A DNA stretch of 53,944 nt, from positions 1 to 53,944 of the forward strand of contig PLYM01000133.1 in the NCBI GenBank assembly GCA_003153375.1. Direction: 5' to 3'. The notes beneath the pieces are model-generated. The model made no database searches. It was not told the DNA's origin and saw nothing but the letters and a program-made list of their open reading frames with translations. Position numbers and translations under genes: made by a program. This DNA comes from Planctomycetaceae bacterium (GTDB lineage: Bacteria > Planctomycetota > Planctomycetia > Pirellulales > PALSA-1355). This document shows, piece by piece, positions 1 to 10,600 of this stretch; position 1 is the first letter of the stretch; each line of letters opens with the position of its first letter.

Positions 1-81
1 CCGAAGTTATTCTTCGGGCGGTCCTTAGTGGGGGTGCGCGCCACGAACCCGACGCGCCAGCGAGGGCTGCCGGGCCGCTTG

Positions 82-247
82 GTTTGCCACGGAAGAGACG
101 GAAGGTGGCCACCGAGGTCTCCGAGGACACGGAGTAAGAAGAAAGTCAGAGGCGCGAAAACGCGTTGCGTAGCGTGACAAGAATTGAGCCGTGATTTGAG
201 CGTTCAGGCGGATTCTCTCTGCGGTCTCTGTGTGCTCCGTGGCAAAC
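82..247. repeat. MITE/REP-like element with 12-bp terminal inverted repeats
   Basis: The 12-mer GTTTGCCACGGA (82-93) is exactly complementary to TCCGTGGCAAAC (236-247), so the two copies bound a 166-bp segment. The arms continue into purine-rich (GAAGAGACGG, GAGGACACGGAG) and pyrimidine-rich (CTCTCTGCGGTCTCTGTGTGC) tracts that are partly complementary. The GACACGGAG/CTCTGTGTGCTCCGTGG wording resembles a sequence dispersed between genes in many planctomycete genomes; that comparison is from memory. No protein is supported here. The rest of 1-361 holds only the sulfatase leader, with no clear promoter. Confidence 0.5.
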
Positions 248-361
248 TTCTTCGTCGACACTTTCAGTCGGGCGCCGCATGCATCGCGCGCCGTCGCGAC
301 GTATGATGGGTGTTCGTCGTCACTCGACGCTCGTCGTTCGTTCGGCAGACAATTTCTTTCC

Positions 362-1894
362 ATGCGCAACCCTTTTGGCGATTACCGTTGGAAGTGGCGT
401 CAAACGCTCCTCTTCTGCGCGCTGCTCTGTATCGGGCTCGGCCGCGGCCAGGCGACCCCGCCCAACGTGCTCGTGATCTGCGCCGATGACCATGCCGCCT
501 ATGTCACCGGCGCCTACGGCAATCGCCAAGTGCGCACGCCCAACCTCGACCGACTTGCCGCCTCGGGCCTGGTCTTCGATCGGGCCTACTGCAACTCGCC
601 GGTCTGCACCGCCTCGCGGCAGTCATTCCTGACCGGCCGCTATCCGCGCACGGTCGGGGTGACGCGGCTGGAAACGCCACTGCCTGAGAGCGAAATCACG
701 CTGGCCGATTCGCTGCGCGCCGCCGGCTATGACACGGCCGGGATTGGCAAGATGCACTTCAACAGCACGCTCAAGCATGGCTTTGACCTGCGCATCGACC
801 TGGGCGAGCATCGCGCCTGGCTGGCCGCGCAGCCTTCAGTCGAACTGCCGCCGGGCCTGGCCGTGCAGCCTCCGTGGCATCCCTTCCAGGATCCGGCCCG
901 CGTCTGGCTTAACAGCGATTGCCGGCCGATCGGCCAGACCGACGCTCGCATGGATGGCACCTTCTTCGCGGCCCGCGCGGCCGAGTATCTGGCCGGCCCG
1001 CGCGACAAACCGTTCTTCCTGCTGGTCAGCTTCTACGAGCCCCACTCGCCCTACCGCTTTCCCGTGGAGTTTCGCGATCGCCACGCGGCCAGCCAGTTCA
1101 CCGCGCCGCGGCCGGGGCCCGAGGACGACCAGCAAATTCCGCAGGTCTTTCGCGACCTCTCCGAGCCGGAGAAGCAAGGCATCGCCGCGGCGTACTACAC
1201 GTCGGTCGAATTCATGGACAAGAACGTCGGCCTGGTGCTCGACGCTCTCGATCGCTCGGGCCGCGCGGCCGAAACGATCGTGGTCTACCTCAGCGACCAC
1301 GGCTATCTGCTCGGGCAGCACGGCCGGTTCGAAAAGCATTGCAGTTTCGAGGAGGCCGTGCGGGTCCCACTCATCATCCGCGCCCCTGGCCAGTCGGCCC
1401 CCGGCCGCCGCACGCCGGCATTTGTCGAGCTGATTGACCTGGCGCCCACGATCCACGAGCTATGCGGCGTTGCCGCCCCGGCCACGGTGCAAGGCCGCAG
1501 TCTGGTGCCGCTGCTCAAGAATCCAGCATCCGCGCACCGCGACCACGTGATCGTCGAATATGCCCCCAACGACGAGATCATGATCCGCGACGCCGCGTGG
1601 AAACTCATTTTCGAGCGCGGCGTCCGCCGCCGCACCGACGGCTACGACACCGGCCGCCCGTTGGTGCCCCATCAGTTTCGCCTCTACGACCTCGCGACCG
1701 ATCCCCAGGAGCTGCACAACCTGGCCGGCGAGCCCGCCCACGCCGCCACCGTCCAACGACTGACCGCCCTACTGGTCGAACATCTCGTCAAAACCGCCCG
1801 CGAACCGGCCAAGATTCCGCAAACCGCCGACCCCCTCGCCCTGCTCGACGACTGCGTGCAACCCCACGACGTCACGCCCCCCGCCCGACCGTGA
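362..1894 (+). CDS. Secreted sulfatase (iduronate-2-sulfatase/choline-sulfatase-like)
   Basis: The 510-residue product is a type I formylglycine sulfatase. After an N-terminal hydrophobic signal (about residues 14-27) comes the metal-binding start of the fold, CADDHA (40-45), and the modification motif C82-T-A-S-R, where Cys82 would be oxidised to formylglycine. A downstream SDHGYLLGQHG segment followed by EKHCSFEEAVRVP is typical of iduronate-sulfatase-like members. The likely role is hydrolysis of sulfate esters of polysaccharides outside the cytoplasm. The frame is open upstream to 230, but the ATG at 362 directly precedes the signal peptide and lies outside the repeat at 82-247; no strong ribosome site is visible. 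It is followed after 101 bp by a PSCyt1/DUF1549 gene on the same strand. The exact substrate cannot be read from sequence. Confidence 0.9.
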   Translation: MRNPFGDYRWKWRQTLLFCALLCIGLGRGQATPPNVLVICADDHAAYVTGAYGNRQVRTPNLDRLAASGLVFDRAYCNSPVCTASRQSFLTGRYPRTVGVTRLETPLPESEITLADSLRAAGYDTAGIGKMHFNSTLKHGFDLRIDLGEHRAWLAAQPSVELPPGLAVQPPWHPFQDPARVWLNSDCRPIGQTDARMDGTFFAARAAEYLAGPRDKPFFLLVSFYEPHSPYRFPVEFRDRHAASQFTAPRPGPEDDQQIPQVFRDLSEPEKQGIAAAYYTSVEFMDKNVGLVLDALDRSGRAAETIVVYLSDHGYLLGQHGRFEKHCSFEEAVRVPLIIRAPGQSAPGRRTPAFVELIDLAPTIHELCGVAAPATVQGRSLVPLLKNPASAHRDHVIVEYAPNDEIMIRDAAWKLIFERGVRRRTDGYDTGRPLVPHQFRLYDLATDPQELHNLAGEPAHAATVQRLTALLVEHLVKTAREPAKIPQTADPLALLDDCVQPHDVTPPARP

Positions 1895-1995
1895 TCACCG
1901 TCGGCGCTTTGCTCGGCCCCAGCGGCTGGACTATCCTATTAGCTTCCCTCGATGGATCGAAACCCTCCCGCCTCCATCCCCCAGAGATCCCCCTC

Positions 1996-4900
1996 GTGAC
2001 CAGCCGTGGACGCACACTTCGCGGATTGTCGAGCTGGCTGCTCGCGGCCGTGGCGACCACGTCTCTGGCCGCGGCCACCGAGCCCGCGCAGGTTGATTTT
2101 GTCGCGACCGTGCAGCCACTCTTGGCCGAGCACTGTTATCAATGCCACGGGCCTGACAAGCAGGAAGGCGGATTGCGGCTCGACGTCCGCGAGCGGGCCC
2201 TGAAAGGCGGCGATTCGGGTCCGCTGCTGGTCGCCAGTCAGAGCAAAGCCAGCGAAATCGTTCGCCGCATCACGTCCGCCGACGCCGACGAGCGGATGCC
2301 CCCCGCGGCCGCCAACACCAAGTCACTCACCACGGCCGCGATCGAGGCGATCCGCCAGTGGATCGACCAGGGCGCCGTCTGGCGCGACGCCGGCGCCGCC
2401 AAGTCGAACCACTGGGCCTTCCAGCCCATCGCGCGCCCGCAACCGCCGGCCGTGAAGAACGAAGCCTGGGCCCGCGGCCCGCTCGATCGTTTCGTGCTGG
2501 CCCGGCTCGAAGCCCGCGGCTTCACCCCCGCGCCCGAGGCCGATCGCCCCACGCTGATCAAACGCCTGGCCTACGATCTGCTGGGCTTGCCGCCCCAGAG
2601 CGAAATGGTCGACGCCTTCATCAATGACAACTCGCCCAACGCCTACGAGCGGCTGGTCGACCGTCTGCTCGAGTCGCCCCACTTCGGCGAGCGCTGGGGC
2701 CGGCATTGGCTCGACATGGCCCGCTATGCCGACTCCGACGGCTATGAGAAGGACAATCCCCGGCCCGAAGCCTGGCGCTATCGCGACTGGGTCATCGACG
2801 CCATCAACCGCGACCTGCCGCTCGACCAGTTCACCGTTGAGCAGTTGGCCGGCGACTTGCTCGCGGGCGCGACGCCCGAGCAGCGGCTGGCCACGGCCTT
2901 CCACCGCCAGACGCTCACCAACACCGAAGGAGGCGCCGACCAGGAGCAGTTTCGCGTCGAGGCGATTTTCGATCGCGTGGCCACGACCGGCAGCGTCTGG
3001 CTCGGCCTCACCGTCGGCTGCGCCCAGTGCCATTCGCACAAGTACGATCCCATCTCGCACCAGGAGTACTATCAGCTCTTCGCGTTTTTCAACAACGCCG
3101 ACGAAGTCGACATCGAAGTGCCCCTCTCGGGCGAAGCCCTGGCCGATTGGTCCACGAAAAAACAAAACGCCGATCGCAAGCTGTCCGAACTGCGGCCCAA
3201 GCTCGACACGTTGCGCGCCGAACTGGCCGCACGGCTGCCGGCCTGGGAAGCCGAGCTGAAATCGGCGGCCAGTCACCCCCTGGAGTTCCATCCGGTCGAA
3301 TTGCTCGGCGCCACGTCCGCCGCGGGCGCCACGCTCAAGCAGCTCTCAGACGGCTCCTATCTTGTCGACGGCAAGAATCCGCAGGTCGACAAGATCACGA
3401 TCAAGGCCCGCAGCGATCGGAAGCAAATCACCGGCTTCCGGCTCGAAGCCCTGGCCCACGATGCGCTCGGCGGCCGCGGCCCCGGCCGCACCGAGCACGG
3501 CAACTTCGTGCTCAGCGAGTTTCGCGCCTTCGCGGCCCCGTCGGCCGAGATCAAGCCCGAGCACCAGTTGAAAATCACCCGCGCGCAGGCCGATTTTTCG
3601 CAGGCCGGTTTTGCGATCGACGCCGCGATCGACGGCAAGGAACCAACTGGCTGGGGGATCGTGCCGCAGACGGGCCGCGACCATTGGGCCGTCTTCCTGA
3701 CGGGGCAGCCCATCGATGGCGAAAAAACTCCCTGGCTTGAACTCGTGCTCAGCCAGAATCATGGCCTGTCGCACACGATCGGCCGCTTTCGCATCCTGGC
3801 CGTCACCGGCAACGATCCGCAGTTCGACATTCTCCAAACCATCCGCGACATCCTGGCCGTCGCCCCTGCCAATCGATCGCCCGAACAGACCAGTGCCCTG
3901 CTCGATTACTTCGTCGCTCAAGACAAGCAAGCCAAGGAACTCTCCGAGCAGATCGCCAAGCATCAGGAGCGCGCTGCCGCGCAGCCGGTGATGAAGGTCC
4001 GCGCGCTGGCCCAGCGCACCGAGAAGCAGCGCGCGAGCCATCTGCTGCACCGTGGCGATTTCTTGCAGCCCGAGGGCGAGGTGCAACCGCTGGGCCTGGC
4101 CGCGCTGCCGCCCCTGGCACCGCGCCGCGCGGGCGCCGCCGATCGGCTCGACCTGTCGCGGTGGCTCACGTCGCCCGCCAATCCGCTGGTGCCCCGCGTC
4201 ACGGTCAATCACCTCTGGTCCAACCTGTTCGGCCGCGGCATCGTGCGCACGGCCAACGATTTTGGTGTTCGCGGCGAGCGGCCCACGCATCCCGAGTTGC
4301 TCGACTGGCTGGCCAGTGAACTGGTCGAGCGCGGCTGGAGCCGCAAGGAGATGATCCGCCTGATCGTCTCCTCGGCCACCTACCGTCAGTCCTCGGCCAC
4401 GCGCGGCGAACTGGCCGAGGCCGACCCGCTCAACGATTTGTTTCACCGTCAGAACCGCTATCGGGTGGAAGGCGAGATCGTCCGCGACGTGTCGCTGGCC
4501 GTGGGCGGATTGCTGTCGGAAAAGGTCGGCGGCCCCAGCGTTTTCCCGCCGTTGCCCGCCGACATCGCGGCGCTTAGCTATGCCAATAACTTCAAGTGGA
4601 CCAATAGCACCGGCGAAGACCGCTATCGCCGCGGCATGTACACCTTCTTCAAGCGCACCGCACCACACCCGAACCTCACCACGTTCGATTGTCCCGATTC
4701 CAACACCACCTGCATCCAGCGGCGCACCTCGAACACGCCCCTGCAAGCGCTGACCACGCTCAACAACGAAGTCTTTGTCGAGGCTTCGCAAGCCCTGGCC
4801 AAGAGCATCCTGGCCCAGCGGCCCAATGCACAACCAGGTCCCGAGAGCGATCAGAAAACTCTGACGCTTGCCCTGCGGCGCTGCCTGGCCCGGCAGCCGC

Positions 4901-5091
4901 GCGGCGACGAGTTGCAAGCCTTTGGCGAGCTGCTCGCCGCGAATCGCCAGTGGTATGCCGAGCATCCGGCTGACGCGCCGGCCACGGTCGGCGCGTTTCA
5001 GCCCGCCGGCGTCGCTGTGCCCGAGGCGGCCGCTTGGGTGGCCACGGCCCGCATCCTGTTGAACCTCGACGAGTTCCTGACCCGCGAATAG
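1996..5091 (+). CDS. PSCyt1/DUF1549/DUF1553 planctomycete cytochrome protein
   Basis: This 1031-residue exported protein starts with a signal peptide (about 1-27) and a PSCyt1 domain with a c-type heme motif, C47-Y-Q-C50-H51. DUF1549 (PSCyt2) follows and contains a second CxxCH (CAQCH, 342-346). DUF1553 (PSD1) fills the C-terminal third, ending in the usual NLDEFLTRE-like tail. Between DUF1549 and DUF1553 is a non-catalytic insert that looks like a discoidin or carbohydrate-binding beta-sandwich (about residues 430-610). The GTG at 1996 is chosen because it opens a signal peptide; the open frame reaches back to 1462 inside the sulfatase gene, but that stretch reads as arginine-rich shadow. 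The DUF1501 gene starts 16 bp downstream, so the two are almost certainly co-transcribed. The biochemical role of this family is not established; electron transfer or heme-linked polysaccharide breakdown is a guess. Confidence 0.9.
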   Translation: MTSRGRTLRGLSSWLLAAVATTSLAAATEPAQVDFVATVQPLLAEHCYQCHGPDKQEGGLRLDVRERALKGGDSGPLLVASQSKASEIVRRITSADADERMPPAAANTKSLTTAAIEAIRQWIDQGAVWRDAGAAKSNHWAFQPIARPQPPAVKNEAWARGPLDRFVLARLEARGFTPAPEADRPTLIKRLAYDLLGLPPQSEMVDAFINDNSPNAYERLVDRLLESPHFGERWGRHWLDMARYADSDGYEKDNPRPEAWRYRDWVIDAINRDLPLDQFTVEQLAGDLLAGATPEQRLATAFHRQTLTNTEGGADQEQFRVEAIFDRVATTGSVWLGLTVGCAQCHSHKYDPISHQEYYQLFAFFNNADEVDIEVPLSGEALADWSTKKQNADRKLSELRPKLDTLRAELAARLPAWEAELKSAASHPLEFHPVELLGATSAAGATLKQLSDGSYLVDGKNPQVDKITIKARSDRKQITGFRLEALAHDALGGRGPGRTEHGNFVLSEFRAFAAPSAEIKPEHQLKITRAQADFSQAGFAIDAAIDGKEPTGWGIVPQTGRDHWAVFLTGQPIDGEKTPWLELVLSQNHGLSHTIGRFRILAVTGNDPQFDILQTIRDILAVAPANRSPEQTSALLDYFVAQDKQAKELSEQIAKHQERAAAQPVMKVRALAQRTEKQRASHLLHRGDFLQPEGEVQPLGLAALPPLAPRRAGAADRLDLSRWLTSPANPLVPRVTVNHLWSNLFGRGIVRTANDFGVRGERPTHPELLDWLASELVERGWSRKEMIRLIVSSATYRQSSATRGELAEADPLNDLFHRQNRYRVEGEIVRDVSLAVGGLLSEKVGGPSVFPPLPADIAALSYANNFKWTNSTGEDRYRRGMYTFFKRTAPHPNLTTFDCPDSNTTCIQRRTSNTPLQALTTLNNEVFVEASQALAKSILAQRPNAQPGPESDQKTLTLALRRCLARQPRGDELQAFGELLAANRQWYAEHPADAPATVGAFQPAGVAVPEAAAWVATARILLNLDEFLTRE

Positions 5092-5107
5092 CCGACGAGG
5101 AGTTTCG

Positions 5108-6604
5108 ATGTCAGCCCACGTTCACGAAGCCGGCCCCCGCAACCGCCGCGAGTTTTTGACCAGCGCCGCCAGCGGCCTGGGCCTGGCCGCGCTGGCTTCG
5201 ACGCTGGCCGAGAACGGAGTGCTGGCGCCGGCGGCCGCGCGGGGCGAATCGGCCGACATCAATCCGCTGGCTCCCAAGCCGCCGCACTTCGCCCCCCGCG
5301 CCAAGTCGTGCATCTTCATCTTCATGGAAGGCGCTCCCAGCCAGGCCGACCTGTTCGATCCCAAGCCCAAGCTCAACGAGCTGCACGGCCAGAAGCTGCC
5401 CGAGTCGATGACCAAGAACGTGCGATTCGCGTTCTTGAAAAAAGACACGGCCACGCTGATGGGCACCAAGCGCAAGTTCCAGAAGCACGGCCAATGCGGC
5501 ATGGAGCTCTCGGAGCTGATTCCGCATCTCGGCTCGGTTGCCGACGACTTGCTGCTGGTTCGCAGCATGCACACCGACCAGTTCAACCATCATCCCGGCC
5601 AGTTGATGATGCAGTGTGGCCGGGCCAGCTTCGGGCTGCCGACGATGGGCTCCTGGATCACCTACGGCCTGGGCAGCGAATCGCGCAATCTGCCGGGCTA
5701 CGTCGTGCTCACGGCCGGCCGCGGCTCCAGCGGCGGCGCGTCGCTGTGGCAGAGCGGGTTCCTGCCGTCGGTTCACGCCGGCGTGCTGTTTCGCAACCAG
5801 GGCGAGCCGGTGCTCAACCTGCAAATGCCGCCTGGCGTGCCCAGCGCGCTACAGCGCAAGGGGCTTGACGTCCTGGGCCGCGTCAATCAATCGCACTTTG
5901 AGCAGGTGCGCGATCCGGAAATCGCCAGCCGCATTGCCAGCTATGAGCTGGCCTTCCGCATGCAATCTTCGGCGCCCGACCTGATCGATCTCCGCGGCGA
6001 GACCCAACAAACGCTCGACCTTTATGGCGTCGATCGCAAGGAGCCGGACGTCACGGCCCATCGCGGCGGCGGCCCCGGCCAGTTCCGCTCGTTCGCCACC
6101 AACTGCCTGCTGGCGCGGCGGATGGTCGAACGCGGCGTGCGTTTCGTCAACATCATCCACGCCTCGTGGGATCACCACTCGAACCTCGACCAGGAGCTGC
6201 CGTTCAACTCCGAAATGGCCGATCAGCCGATCGCCGGGTTAATCAAGGATCTCAAGCAGCGCGGGCTGCTCGACGAGACGCTGGTGGTGTGGGGCAGCGA
6301 GTTCGGCCGCACGCCACTGGGCGAAAATCGCGGCGGCTCCGAGTCGGTCACCGGCCGCGACCACCATCCGTTTGCCTTCAGCCTGTTCATGGCCGGCGGG
6401 GGCATCAAGGGTGGGCAGGTCTATGGCGAGACTGACGAGATCGGCTGGTCGCCCGTCAAGGACCCGGTCCACGTCAACGATCTGCAAGCCACGTTGCTGC
6501 GCCTTTTCGGTCTCGATCACCTGCGCCTGACCCACCGCTTTCAGGGCCGCGATTTCCGCCTGACCGACGTCGGCGGCAAGGTCATCACGCCCTGGCTGGC
6601 GTGA
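5108..6604 (+). CDS. DUF1501 protein, Tat-exported
   Basis: The 498-residue product belongs to DUF1501, a family with an alkaline-phosphatase/sulfatase-like fold. It begins with a twin-arginine signal: RNRREFL at residues 11-17, then a long Ala/Leu/Gly stretch. Family landmarks include IFMEGAPSQADLFDPKP near residue 72, ARRMVERGVRFVNI mid-way and a GSEFGRTPLGEN segment before GRDHHPFAFS. The start is supported by GAGGAG at 5096-5101, seven bases before the ATG. It is coupled by a 16-bp gap to the upstream PSCyt1/DUF1549/DUF1553 gene; such pairs recur in planctomycete genomes and suggest a joint exported complex. The enzymatic activity is unknown. The stop codon lies 3 bp from that of the convergent oxidoreductase gene. 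Confidence 0.9.
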   Translation: MSAHVHEAGPRNRREFLTSAASGLGLAALASTLAENGVLAPAAARGESADINPLAPKPPHFAPRAKSCIFIFMEGAPSQADLFDPKPKLNELHGQKLPESMTKNVRFAFLKKDTATLMGTKRKFQKHGQCGMELSELIPHLGSVADDLLLVRSMHTDQFNHHPGQLMMQCGRASFGLPTMGSWITYGLGSESRNLPGYVVLTAGRGSSGGASLWQSGFLPSVHAGVLFRNQGEPVLNLQMPPGVPSALQRKGLDVLGRVNQSHFEQVRDPEIASRIASYELAFRMQSSAPDLIDLRGETQQTLDLYGVDRKEPDVTAHRGGGPGQFRSFATNCLLARRMVERGVRFVNIIHASWDHHSNLDQELPFNSEMADQPIAGLIKDLKQRGLLDETLVVWGSEFGRTPLGENRGGSESVTGRDHHPFAFSLFMAGGGIKGGQVYGETDEIGWSPVKDPVHVNDLQATLLRLFGLDHLRLTHRFQGRDFRLTDVGGKVITPWLA

Positions 6605-6607
6605 ATC

Positions 6608-7618
6608 TCAACCGTCGGCGACTTTGATGATCAGCTTGCCGGTGTTCTCGCCCTTGAAGAGCATCAGCAGCGTCTCGGGAAAGGTCTTCAATCCGTCGAC
6701 GACGTGCTCGCGGGCTTTCAGCTTGCCCTCTTTCATCCAACCGGCCATCTCGCGCGCCGCCTGGGCATAGCGATCGGCATAGTCGAACACCACCATGCCC
6801 TTCATGCTGGCCCGGTTGACCAGCAGCGACAGATAATTGGCGGGGCCTTTCACCGCTCCAGTGTTGTTGTACTGCGAGATCGCGCCACAGATCACGATCC
6901 GCGCGCCGCGCGTGATCTGCGTCAACGCCGCGTCCAGAATGTCGCCGCCCACGTTGTCGAAGTAAACATCGATGCCCTTGGGACAATGTTTCTTCAGCCC
7001 TTCCTTGACGTCCTCGGCCTTGTAGTCGATCGCGGCATCGAAGCCGAGCTCCTTGACCAGGTATTGGCACTTGTCCGCTCCGCCGGCGATGCCGATCACG
7101 CGACAGCCTTTGATTTTGGCGACCTGTCCCACCACCGCGCCCACCGCGCCGGCAGCGCCCGACACCACGACCGTCTCGCCCGCTTTGGGTTGGCCGACGT
7201 CGAGCAGACCAAAATAGGCCGTCATGCCCGGCATGCCGAGCACGCCCAGATACACCGGCAGCGGCGCGAGGCGCGGATCGACCTTGGTCACGGTCTTGGC
7301 GCTGACAATCGCATATTCCTGCACGCCCAGCGTTCCGTAGACCGTGTCGCCGACGGCAAAGGCCGCATCCTTCGACGCGATCACCCGGCCCACCCCGCCA
7401 GCCCGCATGACTTCGCCCAGGCCCACCGGTGGAATGTACGACTTCCCCTCGTTCATCCACCCCCGCATCGCCGGGTCGAGCGAGATGTAGAGCACCTGCA
7501 GCAGCAGCTTGCCGTCGTCCACTTCGCCGACGGGCTCCTCGGTGTACTTCCAATCGCTGCGCTTGGGCAGGCCTACCGGGCGGGCGTCGAGTCGAAACTG
7601 ATGATTCGTGATGCTCAT
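6608..7618 (-). CDS. NADP-dependent oxidoreductase, CurA-like MDR family
   Basis: The 336-residue product is a zinc-independent medium-chain dehydrogenase/reductase. It has the N-terminal GroES-like half (LYISLDPAMRGWM near 43-55) and a Rossmann NADPH site, SGAAGAVG at 153-160. A later FDNVGGDILDAAL segment is typical of the curcumin/leukotriene-B4 reductase group. Members reduce the double bond of enones and other alpha,beta-unsaturated carbonyls with NADPH, usually in detoxification. No signal peptide is seen, so it is cytoplasmic. AAGGAA about 8 bases upstream supports the ATG at 7618. It lies 45 bp downstream of the 1015-residue cytochrome protein on the same strand and may share its transcript, although the functions look unrelated. 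The natural substrate is unknown. Confidence 0.9.
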   Translation of the reverse strand: MSITNHQFRLDARPVGLPKRSDWKYTEEPVGEVDDGKLLLQVLYISLDPAMRGWMNEGKSYIPPVGLGEVMRAGGVGRVIASKDAAFAVGDTVYGTLGVQEYAIVSAKTVTKVDPRLAPLPVYLGVLGMPGMTAYFGLLDVGQPKAGETVVVSGAAGAVGAVVGQVAKIKGCRVIGIAGGADKCQYLVKELGFDAAIDYKAEDVKEGLKKHCPKGIDVYFDNVGGDILDAALTQITRGARIVICGAISQYNNTGAVKGPANYLSLLVNRASMKGMVVFDYADRYAQAAREMAGWMKEGKLKAREHVVDGLKTFPETLLMLFKGENTGKLIIKVADG

Positions 7619-7663
7619 GAGAATTCCTTGGTGGCGTGAATGTGTTTGATCAGGATACGCGCA

Positions 7664-10600
7664 TTAGCGGCCCGCTGGCGAACCCGGGCTCGTGGCCCCC
7701 GGGGGCAAGGGAACCTGGCGCGGCGACATCAGATAGGCGATCAGATCGCGAATTTCCTTTTCCGGCAACACGTCGAGCAAGCTATCGGGCATCAGCGACA
7801 GCTCCGACGCCCGATTCGCTTCGACGTCCGTCCGGCTGATGATCAATCGCTCGGTGGGCGTTTGAATCGACAATGTCGGCCCGCCCGTGTCTTGCACCAG
7901 GCCGCCGATGATCCGGCCGTCCGACAGCGTGACGGTCGAGATGCGATAGCCGGCCGCGACCGTTGCCGAGGGATCGACGATATTCTCCAGCAGATAGTCG
8001 AGATTCGCCCGCTGCGATCCGGTCAGATCGGGTCCGATCTTGGCCCCCTCGCCAAACAGCACGTGGCAGGTCGCGCAGCTCTGCACGAAGCGCCGCCGGC
8101 CGTTCGACGCGTCGGCCGTCGCCAGGGTTTCGCTTCCCAGCGATTGTTTCAAACGCCCGATCCGTTCTTTCTTCACGACCGAGATCGCCCGCAGCTCGGG
8201 CCACAACGCGGCGACCTGGCGTCGCAACTGCTCGTCACTCGAGGTCGACATCTGCCGCAGCTCAAAGGCCGGAATCCGCCCCCGGTCGATCTTGCCCGCC
8301 GCCACCGCATCGAGCAGCGACCGGGCCCACGCGGTGCGCGAGGTGAGCGTGACGATCGCCGCCGCTTGCCCCGTGTCGCGCAGACCGGCAAAATTCTGTA
8401 CCAGGAAGGTCGGCACTTCCGCCTCGTCGCAAGCCGCCAGCCCGCGTACGGCTTCGGCGCCGACTTCGCGCTCGCCGACCAGCGGTTGCAGCAACCGCGA
8501 GAGCCCCGCCGCCCGAGCATCGACCAGCACGCGGATCGCGTCACGTCGCGCTTGGGGATCGGCCGACTTGGCCGCCGCGATCTGCTTCAAGTCGTCGAGC
8601 GCCCGTCCGTCGCCAAACACCACCGACAGCTCGCGCACCAGCCGCTGTACGTCCTGATCGGAATTGGTTGCCATCGCATCTTTGAGTTGCGGCCAGGCCG
8701 CCGGCACCGGCGCCTTGCGCTGCCCGCGCAGGGCCTCGTCCATCCCGGCCAGGGCTTCGCGAGTCCAGGCGGTCGAATTCGACCGGGCCGTCGCGGCAAC
8801 CCACTGATTGACCGCCGCCGGATCGGTCGCCAGGTTTTCCGTCAATCGCCGGGCCACGCACCGCACCAAGAGCGGCATCTTGCTGCGCTCCGCCAGGCCG
8901 ATCGCGCGGGCCGTATGATCCGGCACCGCCGACTCGATGCCATACCAAACCATCTTGGTTAGCACCGGATCGGCCGCGAACTTCTCACCGGCCGCCAACC
9001 GTTCGGCCAGCGTCCAACGATCGGCCGGCGCGATCTTTTGCAGCGCCGAGGCCAGATAGATCTGCACCAGCCCCGACGGTTCGTCGGCCGCCAACGACGT
9101 CAGCGCCGCCACCGTCGCGGAACTTGCCGGCCCGACGTCGACCAGCAGGCGCACGACCCACGATCGCACGTGCTCATCCCCCTGGCGCAATGCATCGAGC
9201 AACCAGCTCTCGTCGGTCTTGCCAATCGCGTGCAGGCACCATAGCGCCCGCAGCTTGTGAACCGGATCGCGAGCGGTCGCGAACGTGTTTCGCAGGGCCA
9301 ACTGCACGCGATCCATCGGTCGGCCGGCCGCCGCGCGCTGTTGCAAGGCCTGGCGAGCCTGCCGCACGTACCAGTCGTTGGCATTGAAAAGCAGTGCCAC
9401 CAGGTCTAAATCTTCGAGCGCGGCGACGTTGACCTTGTCGCGCCGCGGGGGCGTGCCGTACACGATCTTGAAGATCCGGCCCGACGAGCGGTGTACGCCG
9501 TCGTTGTCGTGGCACTCGCCGATGTCGCTCCAGTCGGCCAGGTAAACGCCGCCGTCCGGCCCCGACACCAGGTCGATGCCGCGAAACCAGGGGTCGGACG
9601 TTTTCAAAAAATCCGCTGCATGGTGAGCGACGTAGCCGGCTCCCGATCGTTGGAGCGTGTCGTTGTTCAGGCGAAAGCCGTGCAAGTTGACGGTGAAGAC
9701 CGTGTCGCGATAACGCTCGGGCCAGTTGTCCCCCTGATAGATCATCAGCCCACAATGGGCATGGCCGCCGCCGGCCTGATCGGTCGAGGGCGAGACGCCG
9801 ATGTCGCGGATCGCATGCCACGATTCCTTCGTGTCCCAATGAAAGTGGTCGGCCGTTTGCCCGATCAGGCTGTACAGGTGCGGGTTGTCATCCTCGCCAT
9901 ACATCCGCTCGAAGTGGGCCCCGGGAATCGCGTGCCACAGATGGCCGATGACGGTGTTGATGAAGAACGGCTCGCCGTGCCGGTTCCAATCCAGGCCCCA
10001 CGAGTTGGTCGTGCCGTGGCACACCACTTCGAAAATCTTTTGCGTCGGATGATAGCGCCAGATGCCGCAGTTGATCGGCGTGCGACCCGCGGGCGGAGTG
10101 CCCGGCGCGCCGATCTGCGACGTCACCAGAATGCCATGCCGGCCATAGAGCCAGCCGTCGGGCCCCCACTTCAACCCATTGGAAATGTTGTGACGTACGT
10201 CGCCGGCATCAAAGCCGTCGAGCACGACCTGCGGCTCGCCATCGGGCACGTCGTCGCCATCGCGATCGGGAATGAAGAGCAATGCCGGCGGGCACAGCGC
10301 CCACACGCCGCCAAATCCGACCTCGACGCTGGTCAGCTTTTTCGCCTGGTCCCAGAAAACCTTGGTGCGATCCGCCTGGCCGTCGCCGTCGGTGTCCTCC
10401 AAGATCGTGATCCGGTCGCACTGCGAATCGTCGAAGTTCAACTCGCGCTCGGCATAGGTGTTGTTCTCGGCCACCCACAACCGGCCGCGAGCGTCAGTTG
10501 TCAGTGAAATGGGCTGCCGCACGTTCGGCTCAGCCGCGAACAGCGAAACCCGAAAGCCCGGTGGCGGCACGATCCGCTTCAGCGCTTCGGCCGGCGTGGT

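Noticed and set aside
25-369. Leftward frame of 114 codons at the left edge
   Set aside because: Its middle (FATEHTETAE) is the translation of the inverted-repeat element at 82-247, a non-coding repeat.
1462-1995. N-terminal extension of the first PSCyt1/DUF1549 protein into the sulfatase gene
   Set aside because: The extension is Arg/Pro-rich shadow of the sulfatase; a signal peptide begins at the GTG at 1996.
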